From NCBI GenBank assembly GCA_964023275.1, contig OZ029929.1:11342983-11406982 (forward strand): a stretch of DNA of 64,000 nucleotides. Direction: 5' to 3'. Of the stretch, positions 41,531-53,463 are shown piece by piece. Numbering within the stretch: the stretch's first letter is position 1; each line of letters opens with the position of its first letter. The notes under the pieces are model-generated. The model searched no databases. It had not been told where the DNA came from and worked only from the letters and a program-made list of their open reading frames with translations. A program made the translations under genes and the position numbers. Origin of the DNA: Norana najaformis (Eukaryota; Annelida; Clitellata; Crassiclitellata; Hormogastridae).

Positions 41531-43223
41531 GCAATTGGATTCCAAGATAGGTGAACGTGTCTGCCAACCTCCATAGCGAGGTGTATGTCCTGAGTCCAGG
41601 ATGATGCTCAGCCTATCAATGTGGACCATGTAAATACATACACACATATGTACATAAACTCCTCTGCAAACCCTGTCTTGCAGTATCCCTTCAAGTCTTA
41701 AGCTAAGACTGTCGATGTTCAAGATTGCAGAAGTTTTGGATTGGAAGACTTTGCTACCTAGTCAAATGCAATCTTTACAGCATCTCACAAATCTGCTGCT
41801 TTTGTGGCGATGTTTACCTCCTTTGCATCCATCCAGATGTTGTATCCTGTCCGCCCAAGGATTTTTTGTATCGGGGAGGCTCTCTCCGAGGTACTTAGTG
41901 TTCAAGAAATCTGTGGCAAGAATCGCCTTCTTGTGTAGCTGCAATACTTTATAACTGAGTCAGCTGGAATTTTCATGTTTGTTTAGTTGTTGGTGTTGGC
42001 GTTTCCTAATGTTGGTGTTAACTTGATTTTGTACAGCACCCTGAGTAGGGATTTTTGCATGCAGATATGTACAGTTCTGTGGAAGCATTTCGTGACTTTC
42101 TCCGCTGATATGTCACAAGCGTGGCAAATAAACTGTGAATAATATATTGTATGTAAGGTGTCTGGAGATGTTTAGCTCAAACTGTGCTATTTGATTTCGA
42201 TTATAGTCGCATTTTGACATCTGCTGTTTTCTGATATTTAGAAAATTGTCAGTTTCTTGGACCATGTTTTCTGTTTGTGTGATGCATTTTCGATATTTTG
42301 GGGACACAGTTTTGGTTGGATTGACATCATTTTGTGTTTGTTTATTTTACCTTCTTTTTTGTTTCTTTTATTTCCTGTTTGTTTGTTTGTTTGTTTGTTT
42401 CTGTGCCTACTTCAACCCAATTGTTGATTGCTGCTTAGTTTTTTGTTTTTGTCCCGTTTCATTAAATGTTTCCACCTCATTTGGTACTCGATCATATTTC
42501 CATGATATAAAATTTTGTTATGTCTGTTGCTTATTTGTTTGATCTCATTTTGATTTTGGTGACAGAATTTCGTGCTTTTTACCACTATTCCGTATTTGAC
42601 CTAATTTTTGTGGTAAATTCTGTTTCATGTTCATTGACCTAATTATTTATTTCTGACTTATTTCATGTCAAAACTCATTTTTGATTGGAGTGTTTTTCTA
42701 TGTGTAGTTCATTATTCAATTTAATCTTCATTTCATAGCATTTTCTAAGCATTTGAAACAATTTCTTGCTCTTTTTACATTCCTTGCATCTTTTTGTTTA
42801 AGCTGATTATACGGTTTATTAAGGCACTTGTTTATAACTTTTGCTGAAGAAAAGCGATCAGTTATAATTATGTCCAAGACTGATCTGTTCAATTTCATTG
42901 TCATTCTTCAAATGTATGTAAACAAAGCAACAGTATTGATATTATGTAATATATTATTAGCTATATTATTATTATTATTACCATTATGAATATTATTACT
43001 ATTATTATTATTTTTATTATTTTAATTTTTTGGACATGTATGTATAATTGGAAAATTTGCTTTTTCTAAACTAAACTGTTACTGTTGTATGTTTTGATGT
43101 TGATAATAAACTTATCAGATTAACCAGAAATTGTTGCATTTATTTGATCACGTTATGGTTATGATGACAGTGATTACGACTATGATGGTGTGATAATCTT
43201 GATGGTAATTTCTTATAATAACA

Positions 43224-43612
43224 GTGGGTCTTGTCCGTTTTTGTTTACAACCAGGATTTACAACCAATCAACCAGCTTACTTGTCATCATCCTTACATCG
43301 CTACCTACCATCCAGGTCTCTGCGATCAGCTACACAAAACCTTCTGTCTTTCCCTGACATCCGAGTCTTTTGGTCTGATTTCTCACGACGCGGATTCAGC
43401 AACTCAGCACCACGCATTTGGAATAGCCTTCTTGTTTACATTACTCACGACAATATCTCGCTAGACACATTCATAAAGCGGCTAAAGACCTATCTGTATC
43501 GTCTTGCTTTTGTTGTCTGACATGTAACCCACCCACGCCTACGATTCCTCGCTCAGTCGATGGACATATGGTGTGTTAACAAATGCATTACTTACTTACT
43601 TATTTCATTTCA
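43224..43612 (+). mobile_element. LINE 3' end, second family with (TTAC)n tail
   Basis: The frame encodes SLRSATQNLLSFPDIRV, NSAPRIWNSLLVYI and [16 protein letters not shown], then stops. The untranslated tail ends AACAAATGCATTACTTACTTACTT. A second 3' end of this family lies on the - strand at 50241-50378, and a fragment of its tail at about 49370-49440. Confidence 0.82.
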
Positions 43613-43845
43613 TTTGTGTAATATTAATAAAAATTAACACGTTTTTCTGTTGTATATGACTTACCGTATCCACATGGCCTTGACCTTGCTGACACTTGAA
43701 CTCTAGAAACTGAGAACGTTTCTGCTCCATGGGTATTAGTGTTGGCGACCTCATTTTCTTAGCCCCAGCATATGAGGCAGGGTGGCAAGTCCTCTCCCTC
43801 ACTGACCAACAGTGCAGTCAGTGTACTCCCCTTCTTCCTCTTATC

Positions 43846-44037
43846 TCCCTTTTTGCTCCAATCCCAAACATCACCCACCATAGCTGCCACGCTGTCTCTC
43901 TGCCTGCCTTTCAAAACTTGACCTAGAACCGAACCCTTTTTGCCTATCGATTTTGTTTTGACTGAGCGTCTGTGAATAAGCTGGTTCCCGTGACGTGGCT
44001 TTCGTTGGGTGCTGTAGAAATCTCGGGATTACGATTA
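43846..44037 (+). repeat. Dispersed repeat family A, near full-length
   Basis: CATCACCCACCATAGCTGCC, CGATTTTGTTTTGACTGAGC, CCGTGACGTGGCTTTCGTTG and GCTGTAGAAATCTCGGGATT in order, ending ACGATTAC. Very similar to 57770-57945. Confidence 0.85.
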
Positions 44038-44082
44038 CTCATTTATAGGCTATATATGAGGCAACAGAAACCTTGGAATATC

Positions 44083-44322
44083 CAGTGCTTTTTCAGATGG
44101 AACGCGCCGGAACGGTGTTCAGGCACTTTTTATTGGCTAATAAAAATTAAATTAGTTTTAATAAAAGAATTGTGTTACTAAGTTATTTTAATTATGTAAT
44201 ATAATATAACTTATTTTAAATCAATTTCAGTGTTTACAACTTTACACTGTTTTCAGTGTGTTTATTGATTGATAAAAATAATGAAATTTTAGCACAAAAT
44301 TCCATAATTGTTCAGTTCCTGA
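44083..44322 (-). mobile_element. hAT-type MITE, one end missing, inverse copy of 59840-60106
   Basis: It starts CAGTGCTTTTTCAGATGG and follows the reverse complement of the 59840-60106 element through AAGAATTGTGTTACTAAGTT, AATTTCAGTGTTTACAAC and CCATAATTGTTCAGTTCC. Homology stops there, so about 25 terminal bases are missing. No target duplication could be assigned. Confidence 0.75.
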
Positions 44323-45093
44323 CATGATTTGAAGCTCTGAGCTCTTGGTCTATAGCCCAGTACACTAACTAATATCGCAGTTCTTATGCTGCTTAAAGCA
44401 TGCTGCCTTCTCTTGGCTGGTGCAGTGTGACTGGAGATTCCCTGGCTAAAAGGGCGGTTCATGGGTCATGCCCCCGCATCTGCCTTACCCAGCCTAAAGA
44501 CCTGGGTGGTAGCGACTTAAGAAAAACTAATTTTTCTCTGTCTTCGTCTCTTTTGTACTCCTTTCATCGCCCTCTTTTCTGTCTCTTTCGTGTCGGCCTC
44601 CATGTGTAGCTTCTGTTTAACGACGCTATGTTATAGCAAGGACAAGGCTTTGGGCGAAGGTGATTAACCTAGCTCGACTGCTTTAATCAGGATTCGGGCT
44701 GGCATCACCTGAGTACGGCATTGGCGGAGTTTGTCAGCCTCTATATACGCAAAAAGGGTGTGCGTGCGTACGTGCGTGTGCGTGTGTGTATGTGTTTACA
44801 CACGCATCGTCAATCGTAATCGTAAGCTCGAGATTTCTACAGTGCCCAACGAAAGCTAAATCGCAGGAACCAACTTGTTCACATGCGCTCAGTCAAAATC
44901 GATGAGCAGGAAGGATTCGATTCCAGATCCAAGAGTTATAAAGGCAGACGGCTATTGAGGACGATGTTTGAAATTATTATTATTATTATTATTATAAACT
45001 GTTTATAGGTGTAATGTAATTAAACTATGACTCTGTTAACGAGTTTTAGCCTCAACTTCGATCTCGTACGTTCCTAACCTCTTGGATCTCGTA

Positions 45094-45274
45094 ATCGTAA
45101 TCGTATTCGTAATCGTAATGTCGAGATTTCTACAGCGCTCAACGAAAGCTAAGTCGCGGGAACCAGCTTACCTGGAACCTGGAACCCTTCCTGCCTATCA
45201 ATTTTTTTTTGACTGAGCGCCAATGAATAAGAGGGTTCCGGGACTTCGCTTTCGTAATATTACGATTACGATTG
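45094..45274. repeat. Head-to-head pair of dispersed repeat family A
   Basis: A - strand half (45094-45171, with AGATTTCTACAGCGCTCAAC) is followed at once by a + strand half (45172-45274, with TTTTGACTGAGCGCC and CTTTCGTAATATTACGATTACG). Together they form a large imperfect inverted repeat. Confidence 0.75.
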
Positions 45275-46191
45275 CGTCACTAGATGACACTAGAAGTTGC
45301 TTGTCTATTTATCTGTGTTTCTAATTTTAGCGTCTAAAATGGCCGTTATTGGAGCAGGATTAATTGATTATTGTTGTTCCTTACATTGTTCGTTTATTTA
45401 ATCGGTTTAAGAATTCTGAACTGTTACTTTGCACGCATAGTTTTACCAACATTTCTTAGAATTCGAATGAATTCCACTGACTTGTTGCGATCATTTGCTT
45501 TGCGATTATTTTAATGGATAAAATGAAAGACCCGACCTCTTAAAGAACGGTTGGTGGTGTTAATGTTATCATGTTTCAAATGCTCAATCTGCTGTAGTCA
45601 TCAGGTTTTTTAATTTTCACAGAAATCGGCGGAATGGAATTCTTATTCTAAATGAACTACTTTAAGGAAATATAAATTGAAAGAAATGCACGCTGAAGTA
45701 ATATAAATGGTTTGAGTCAGTTTCGTAGGGCATAACATGTGTATGCTTTTTGTGTGATTTTATTTTGCTATTTTTCGTGCCTTTCATATGACTGCATTGT
45801 TGTTGTTGTTTCTTTTATCAATTATTCGTCGCGTTAAATATCACCGCTTTGCTCCCTGTTCATCCAGTGTTTATATTCTATCAGTATCTTAATAGACCGT
45901 GGTTTCCAAGACTATGCTTGGGTATCGGTCATGATTATAAGTCTTTTCGGTTCCTAAATCCTATGGTCACTGCGTCTTCATTACCATGTATCAGTTTAGG
46001 TGGCCTGGGTCACTGTGATCAGCACTGAACTTTATTAGCATAATCAAATAGAACATAATACCATGTAATTTTTTCTCATTGACCCTTTTTGCAAGTGCTT
46101 ATTATTTGCAAATCTTTATGTTCTTTAATATGTGCTGTTAGTTATTCTGTTGTGATTGAATGTATGTATGTTTCTAGCTTTATGTGTAATT

Positions 46192-46500
46192 GCAATGCTC
46201 AGCTTCTATAGCGCCGATGTCTAATGCACAATCAACCAATGGCACACCAAAATCAAGCCGCAGTCAGGTCAGTATTCAGAAAGTCAGACTGATAAAACAG
46301 GGAGGTAACCTAGAGGTACAGGCCAACTGAAAAAAGTAGGTCTTAAGTTGAGACCAAAACGATACCGGTGACTGAGCAGAACGATTAGATGCAAGAAGAG
46401 AGTTCCAAAATTTAGGCCCAGCAACCAATGAAGCTTGTCCACCTAGAACAGTTCTAGTTTTTACACAACCAGAGAATGACAGTCGGATTACCTGTTGAAA
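46192..46500 (+). repeat. Dispersed repeat family C (TATAGCGCC...GTCTAATGCAC type)
   Basis: It begins CTATAGCGCCGATGTCTAAT and includes GTTGAGACCAAAACGATACC and AGTTCCAAAATTTAGGCCC. Shorter pieces with the same 5' end occur at 40502-40625, 49018-49085 and 60111-60155. I cannot classify it; the repeated end suggests a small transposable element. Confidence 0.65.
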
Positions 46501-46756
46501 CAGGAGGCCTGGGAATGAGGACTGATTTTAAGTATTGTGATTGGCCAGAGTTTAATGTTTTATAATTTATTAGACCCAATTTGAAATAAATTCTTTGCTG
46601 AACAGGAAGCCAATGGAAAGATTTTTAAGGAAAGTTATTTTAAGCTTATAAATTTGTGTAGCACCTTTTAAGAACTTGGCAAGAGCAGTAAATAAAGAAG
46701 TTATCTAAAACATTATTGTTATAGATGTCTACTTTTTAACTTATTTTTTCTTAATA

Positions 46757-47402
46757 TTGTTCTTTGTCTTTGTTATTTGTCCCTTTAACACTGTCACTTG
46801 TTGTTTGAAGTCTGTTATTTGTCCCTTTAACACTGTCACTTGTTGTTTGAAGTCTGTTATTTGTCCCTTTAACACTGTCACTTGTTGTTTGAAGTCTGTT
46901 ATTTGTCCCTTTAACACTGTCACTTGTTGTTTGAAGTCTGTTATTTGTCCCTTTAACACTGTCACTTGTTGTTTGAAGTCTGTTATTTGTTCCTTAAACA
47001 CTGTCACTTGTTGTTTGAAGTCTGTTATTTGTTCCTTAAACACTGTCACTTGTTGTTTGAAGTCTGTTATTTGTCCCTTTAACACTGTCACTTGTTGTTT
47101 GAAGTCTGTTATTTGTTCCTTAAACACTGTCACTTGTTGTTTGAAGTCTGTTATTTGTCCCTTTAACACTGTCACTTGTTGTTTGAAGTCTGTTATTTGT
47201 CCCTTTAACACTGTCACTTGTTGTTTGAAGTCTGTTATTTGTTCCTTAAACACTGTCACTTGTTGTTTGAAGTCTGTTATTTGTTCCTTAAACACTGTCA
47301 CTTGTTGTTTGAAGTCTGTTATTTGTTCCTTAAACACTGTCACTTGTTTGAAGTCTGTTATTTGTCCCTTTAACACTGTCACTTGTTGTTTGAAGTCTGT
47401 TT
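46757..47402 (-). repeat. 42-bp minisatellite, about 15 copies, open on the - strand
   Basis: The + strand unit TGTTATTTGTCCCTTTAACA plus CTGTCACTTGTTGTTTGAAGTC has two versions, GTCCCTTTAAC and GTTCCTTAAAC. On the - strand a frame of 213 codons (47382 to 46741, ATG to stop) encodes FKQQVTVLKGQITD or FKQQVTVFKEQITD units. One unit has a 3-base deletion that keeps frame. There is no evidence of a promoter or of splice sites. Confidence 0.95.
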
Positions 47403-47571
47403 TTGTTCCTTTGTGGAATACCTTTGCCTTTCTTTAGGTACTTACCTGTAGTGTTTGTTTTACATTCTTACCATACCTTATCAGAGTCAATTGTTTCTTC
47501 ATTCAGAGTAAGGTTGAACTGTGATTGACTAATTGCCGTTTGGACTTGGTGTCAGTTGTCGAGAGTGACTT

Positions 47572-49778
47572 ATGGCTGCAAGTTCATTGCCACCGACTCC
47601 TGTAGTCCGACCGAAGCCATATGACTTTCTGCTCAAGTTCCTTCTCGTTGGAGACAGTGACGTCGGAAAGGAGGAGTTTCTCCAGGGCCTTGAAGATGGC
47701 GCGTCCGAGTCGCCATACTATGGATACTCGACTGGTAAGCCACTCTGCCTGGTCTCAGAAAGAATGTGAGAAGGAGAGGGAGTGGCATTAAGGCAAGGAT
47801 GCGGAGAAGGTCTTGGGGAAGTTGGAGGAGGAGGAGAATTAGGAGAAAGAGGAAAAGGAAAAGTAGCAGGAGGAAAGCAGAAGCAAACAATAGACAAAGG
47901 AGGAAGAGATATAGAAGAAGTAGGAGATGGAGGAGGTGGAGAAGTTGGAGGTGGAGAAGTAGGAGATAGAGAAGGAGGAAGAGGAGAAGGAAGAAGAGGA
48001 GGAGGAAGAGGAGAAGGAAGAAGAGGAGGAGGAGGAAGAAGAAGGTGGGACTGAGGATGTTGAGGATAAGACGTGGAGGATGAGGTCACTGTTTTGGTCG
48101 AGGGTTGGAATGGTAGAAGCGGCAGTGACAGTTATAACAATAATGATGATGATGACATGATGATAATGAAGATCTGTGGTGATGGTGAGAATGATGATGC
48201 TTATAAGATGGAAGAGATGCTTATCCAAAGTCTTTTGATGTAATTTCTTCATACGTTTGGTCCGTAGGTATCGTTTTCAAGACGACTACAGTTTTGCTGA
48301 ATGGAAAGAGAATTAAACTTCAACTCTGGTGATTTACAATACACTTCTATCAAACTCAAACTCAGTCAGTCAGTTTTTCAGTCAGTCAGTCAGTTGATCT
48401 GTTGCTATGTATTCTGTCTGTCTCTTTCAGACAGAATGTCCGTCTGTCTGCCTATCTGTCTGCCTGTCTGTCTGCCTTGTCTGTCTTTCTGTGTGTGTGT
48501 CAGAATACATTTTCAGCTTGTCCTTCTGTGTTATTGATCCGATGTTTTGGGAACTGCAGAACTAATTTCTTTTCCATTCTGTGACGTCATTCAGATCAAG
48601 TCTTTTAACTCCTCTCTGCAACTTTCTGTATCCACTTCTTAGCCTGTTATCTGGTTTCACTGGCATCCCAGATCTGAACTAGACCTGTCTAACGAATTAT
48701 CCTATATAGCAGCCAACGTGTCCATAAACATTCAACGGGACCTATAAGGGTCCCATATGGGACTATGGGCCCCATGTCGGCTTGCTGGCAGGGATCTTTG
48801 ATATGCTTTACTTGGAAGCAAATATCAGTTGATTTATTAGAAGATGAGAAAGGTGTTGATGAGGAAGATGAGGAGAAGGAAGAAAAGGAGGAAGATGAAA
48901 GCAGTAGGGAACAGCGTCATGTTACATCGGCGTGGGCTTGGATTTGTGCACTCCTGCGATGGTACTGATTAGATTTATGATTAGGTTAGCACCGTTATCA
49001 TAACACATGTTATTAATTAGCAACTTCTAATGCGCCAGTGTCTAATGCACAAGGCATCAACCGATGGCACATGTGCGGTTGTACAGACTATTTTGATTCT
49101 GTACATTATGATGACAGGAACGTGAAATTTTTCAGGTTATGGGTTAGATTAGAATAGATTTGATTAAGTTAGATAGACCATCATAATGGAGTTACTGATG
49201 AATTTTATAAAAAGAGAATTTTAGATGTGAAAGATGCTTACGAATGACCTTTTGGCGTGTGATGTTTGCAGGGACACCTCAGGTCAAGGAAGGTTCTGCA
49301 CAATATTTCGCTCGTACTCGAGAGGAGCCCATGTAAGTCTTGGATTTTATCTTTGACATGATAAGTAAGTCTTTTGTAAGTTAGTAAGCAAGTAAGTAAT
49401 GTATTTATTTACATGCCATTGGTAACGTGTCTGTTGATACTTTTCCTGCTGATTTTGTTTTGGTTTTTAGATCCGGAATAAAAATCTATATTTCAGATCA
49501 TCATCACACACATGCAGCCAGACTATGCACGTGTCTAAGGCTGTTATTATATAGATTTCGTGATCTGTAGTTGTAGATGCATAATTTCTGCATGAGGAAC
49601 ACTAAAACTTAAGACTCATTTATTCTCTCAGTACTATAACTAATTATTATGTTGTAACGCGTCCTTTGAGTAAGACATTGTTTTATTAAGGCGCGTTATA
49701 AATATAAGTTGTATTGTATTGTATGTATACCACCCTTTCTACAGGCCTGGGCCGTACTACAACGCTCTGTAAATTGTC

Positions 49779-49822
<44 letters not shown>

Positions 49823-52800
49823 GATCATCATCATCATTATAATTGAATTTGTAGACGATCTCTTGTCATCCTGTTACATCACATAGGCATGCCGAAATTA
49901 TTATTGTTATTATTTTCATTATCATTATTATTATGGAAGATATTATTATTATCAATTTTGCCTTAAAACAGTTTAGTCTGTTCTGATCTGATTTGGTGAC
50001 ATTTGGCATCTGATGCATCTGTCATCAACATGTCAAAATCAAAATCTCCTTGCATCCCTTTTTAAATTGTTGGATTCGACGATTGGTTACATTTCATGAT
50101 GGTGTAATTACATTACGTTTCCAGGGAATCCTCTTGGTCTACGACATAACGAGCAAGTGGTCTTTTGGTGGAATTGACCGATGGATTCGGGAGATTGATG
50201 AGGTATGGTATCTGTTTGTCCTTTTGGCAGGGACACTGCAAGTAAGTAAGTAAATGATGCATTTGTTAACATGCTGTATGTTCATCAGCTGAGTGAGGAA
50301 TAGTAAGTGTAGGTGGGTCACAGAGGTCAGACAACAAAAGCAAGACGATACAAATAGGTCTTGAGCTGCTTTACAAAATGTATGTATGTGTGTATGTATG
50401 TGTGTGTATGTATGTGTGTATGTGTGTGTGTGTGTATGTATGTGTGTATGTATGTATATGTGTATGTATGTATGTATGTGTGTGTATGTACGTGTGTGTA
50501 TGTGTGTATGTGTATGTATGTATGTGTATGTATGTGTGTGTATGTATGTATGTATGTATGTATGTATGTATGTATGTATGTATGTATGTATGTATATGTG
50601 TGTATGTGTGTGTATGTATGTATGTATGAGTGTATGTATATGTATGTATGTGTATGTATGTATGTGTGTATGTATGTATATGTGTATGTATGTATGTGTG
50701 TATGTATGTATGTATGTGTATGTATGTGTGTATGTGTGTGTATGTATGTGTGTGTATGTATGTGTGTGTATGTATGTATGTGTGTATGTATGTATGTGTG
50801 TATGTATGTATGGGTGTGTATGTATGTATGTATGTGTGTATGTATGTATATATGTATGTATGTATGTATGTATCGTGTATGTGTGTGTATGTATGTATGT
50901 ATGTGTGTGTATGTGTGTGTATGTATGTGTATATGTATGTATATATGTATGTATAAATTTATAAAGCGCCTTTTAAGTAACTCACAAAGGCGCTGCAGCA
51001 CAGCTACCTAATGAACTCTAAAGAGAAACCTCTTGAGACGGGCAGGAAATGTTTCCTGAACTGTTGAACAGGCAAGGGATTGGATGTCTAGTGGAAGAGT
51101 GTTCCAGAGATAATGTCTAAAAATGTCTAGCAAGATATTGGTGTGGTGAGTAATGTAAACAGGGAGACTATTCCCGATGGTTGGTGCAGAATTGCAGAAT
51201 TCGTGTCGGGAGAATTCTGACCGAGTCTCAGATGTCAGGGAGAGACAGACGGTTTAGTGTAGCTGATCACAGAGATGTTGATGACTGGCGGGTAGCGCTG
51301 TAAGGAAGATGACTGGTAAGCTGGGTGATTGGTTGAGAGAGAACCTTTCATCAACTCTTGAAAAATGTTCTTTTTAATCAGGCTGGACTGGGAGCGCATG
51401 TGAGCAAATACCGTGAAGAGGTGTTCTCTGAATACACTGAATGAATGAATGAATGAATGAATGAATGAATGAATGCATGTTTGCTTTCAATGTGTCCATG
51501 TAGGCCGATGTAGGTACCTTCCTTCTATCCCTCCATAAAGTCAGTAGCCAACTTTCTTTCCCTACCATCAATGGAGAGTTTGCAAATGGAGAAAGCAACT
51601 CCCTGACCTAATTTGTAGGAAGCTGGCTTCCATATCTCCCAGTGGTTCTTAAGGACTGGTCTGGGATGGGAGGGGCTCTGGTCACCCTTTAACTAAACTA
51701 GTCTGATATTTCTAATGTTTCTTGATCAACAGTAAGTAAGTAATCTAAGAGCACAAGACATCATGCCCACAATTTACCAAAAACAGTGCATACGAAATAG
51801 TAAAATAGAAGCAAAATGACAAGTTTTGCGAAACCACAGTATAATAGTTTAAAAATCAAACTTTAATATACAGTTCTATTGAAAAGTAACAACGAAAGAA
51901 ACGCTGATGTAAACAAATTAAAAAAATAATGCTTAATCCTGTGACCCTCTGTGGATTTTATGTACTCTGCATGGACAGCACAACGTTATTCATGTAGGAG
52001 ATACAAGGTGCTGATATCTTAGACTTGAGGACTTGCCGAAAGTGATATTTTGTTTGAGCCAAAACTGGAACAAGAACTGAAATATGCATTGTAGTTTTTG
52101 CAATCACTAAAGGTCTGCGGATGGCAGATATGCCAAAGAGTCTCTACAGATACCATCAAAGAGGCAAGCCTTCCCTGAATTTGCAGACCCCTTGCTGCTG
52201 CCACTGCTAACTGTTTCCGGCTCTTACTGATGATCAGTGCCATCTTCAACATTGGTAAAATCTTGGTTGTTTACAGGTTATCTTAACAACAGGTGTGTTT
52301 AGTTTTATTGTTTATTTGTTTATATGTTTAGTGTTATTAGCTTCTTGTTCCTGCTCTTCTTGTCAGCATGCTCCAGGTGTTCCAAAGATCCTGATTGGCA
52401 ATCGGTGCCACCTGGCCTTCAAGCGCCAGGTGAGCGAAGACGAGGCGGAGGAATATGCGCTGAAACATGACATGACATTTTTTGAAGTGAGTCCACTGTG
52501 CGATTTCAACGTCACGGAGTCGCTGATGGAGTTGGCGCGAGTCGCACTCAAGCGAAACGGAATGAGCCACATCTGGGGACCAATGAAAGGCTAGTAGATT
52601 ATGTTGACTCTTACTGAACTGACTGTATGCCTGTCTGTCTGGCTCTGTGTCTTTGTCTCTCTGCCTCTGTCTGTCTTGCTGCCTCTGTGTGTCTGCCTTT
52701 TGTATCTGCTCTGTGTCTTTGTCTCTCTGCCTCTGTCTGTCTTGCTGCCTCTGTGTGTCTGCGTGTGTGCGCGAGCTTGCCATTGGTGACTCTTCTAGTT

Positions 52801-53463
52801 GTGTGAGTTATGTTCACTTGCAGGATACTACTCTGCTCTTAATGACACTTAACATCATTAGTGACTTTTAACATCAAGTCTAGCGCAGTGAGCGCCACTG
52901 ATTAGTTTTTGCTTGAAGAGGCGCTATACAAATTTAAACTTACAATTACAATTACAAAGTCTGCCTTTGTATGTGTCTTGTGTGCCTGTTTCTTCCCCTG
53001 TCTGATGTTTTGGGCATGTCTCTCTCCTCGTCTCTTCCCTATGATCTCTGCCTGAAATGTAAGAAATTCAGTCTTTTATTCTCCTGTTGTAGTCTGCATC
53101 TCATAACTAAGCTGTGTACTGTGATAAATTTTGATTTGCTCAACGAGCATCTTAAATTTTGGTTCTTTTTCCCAACTTTTCGTTTTTGTTTGTTCTCTCA
53201 AGTTTGTTTCTTCTTTCTTCTTTGCAGTGCTTACTCTTCAGGAGTTGTGCTGTCGAACAATCACAGCGCATACAACCATCTATGGCGTCGAGCAGCTTCC
53301 TCTTCCGTCTTCACTTAAGGCCCACCTGCGCTCCTACCTGTTGGACAATCGAACTCATACGACTCGCATGCCCTCCTTTCACCGCGACAAGCACGCCCGC
53401 CGTCGCATCATCCATCCATCGGACTCGCCCACCAACTGTCGGAGCCCTTGCTCCATCAGTTAG
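47572..53463 (+). CDS. rab40: RAB40-type GTPase with SOCS box, complete, 6 exons
   Basis: Exons 47572-47734, 48268-48328, 49272-49332, 50125-50202, 52367-52589 and 53228-53463 (TAG) join in phase to 273 aa. The Rab fold carries the P-loop GDSDVGKE (27-34), the family signature [32 protein letters not shown] (75-80), [32 protein letters not shown] and FFEVSPL. A SOCS box follows (196-235) with BC box [11 protein letters not shown] and Cul5 box LPLP at 219-222. The C-terminus [12 protein letters not shown] resembles the RAB40 lipidated end. RAB40 proteins recruit Elongin B/C-Cullin5 to ubiquitinate substrates at membranes. The start fits the family N-terminus just before [17 protein letters not shown]. 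The fifth intron (52590-53227) begins with GC, not GT. Introns are 0.5-2.2 kb and repeat-rich. Confidence 0.95.
47766..48060 (+). repeat. Polypurine tract (GGA/GAA-rich) in RAB40 intron 1
   Basis: About 290 bases that are almost entirely purine on the + strand (GGAGGAAGAGGAGAAGG and variants), starting 32 bases after the exon 1 donor. Frames on both strands are open but are low-complexity artefacts. Such homopurine tracts can form triplex (H-DNA) structures. Confidence 0.92.
49780..49955. repeat. (TTA)n microsatellite cluster in RAB40 intron 3
   Basis: TTATTATTA runs, then ATCATCATC, then a second TTATTA region. No coding content. Confidence 0.9.
50241..50378 (-). mobile_element. LINE 3' end of the (TTAC)n family
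   Basis: On the - strand it encodes [16 protein letters not shown] and a stop, followed by a tail ending AACAAATGCATCATTTACTTACTTACTT. This matches 43224-43612 closely. It lies in RAB40 intron 4, next to a (TATG)n array. Confidence 0.8.
50378..50955. repeat. (TATG)/(TGTG) array, about 0.58 kb, in RAB40 intron 4
   Basis: An uninterrupted mixture of GTAT and GTGT tetranucleotides with rare substitutions. It separates a LINE tail on the left from a repeat beginning ATAAAGCGCCTTTTAAG on the right. The long frames are artefacts. Confidence 0.98.
51439..51476. repeat. (AATG)n tetranucleotide run
   Basis: About nine perfect AATG units in RAB40 intron 4. Confidence 0.95.
52620..52765 (+). repeat. 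About 68-bp direct duplication, CTGTCT-rich
   Basis: Two copies of CTCTGTGTCTTTGTCTCTC...CTTGCTGCCTCTGTGTGTCTGC in tandem, starting 30 bases after the GC-type donor of the RAB40 fifth intron. Confidence 0.88.

Larger units (their letters stand above)
36806..46756. other. Intergenic region: retroelement relics and repeats
   Basis: No gene is supported. Contents include a SINE-like unit (37455-37700), a 24-bp repeat (38560-38680), a reverse-transcriptase relic (40873-41020), LINE tails (41385-41530, 43224-43612), a truncated hAT MITE (44083-44322), family A copies and a repeat of the TATAGCGCCGGTGTCTAATG type (40502-40625, 46192-46500). I recognised no PDZ3/PDZ4 exons of the Scribble-like gene here. 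The nearest AATAAA seen downstream of the Scribble stop is at 43105, too far to assign. Confidence 0.6.

Noticed and set aside
47718-48252. Pro/Ser-rich and Gly/Arg-rich frames of 90-137 residues
   Set aside because: They read the polypurine tract in RAB40 intron 1; the tract lies between two clearly spliced exons.
50327-51011. Cys/Tyr/Val- and His/Thr-rich frames over 200 residues
   Set aside because: (TATG)/(TGTG) microsatellite translated in several frames. Only the last 16 codons on the - strand are meaningful, and they belong to a LINE 3' end.
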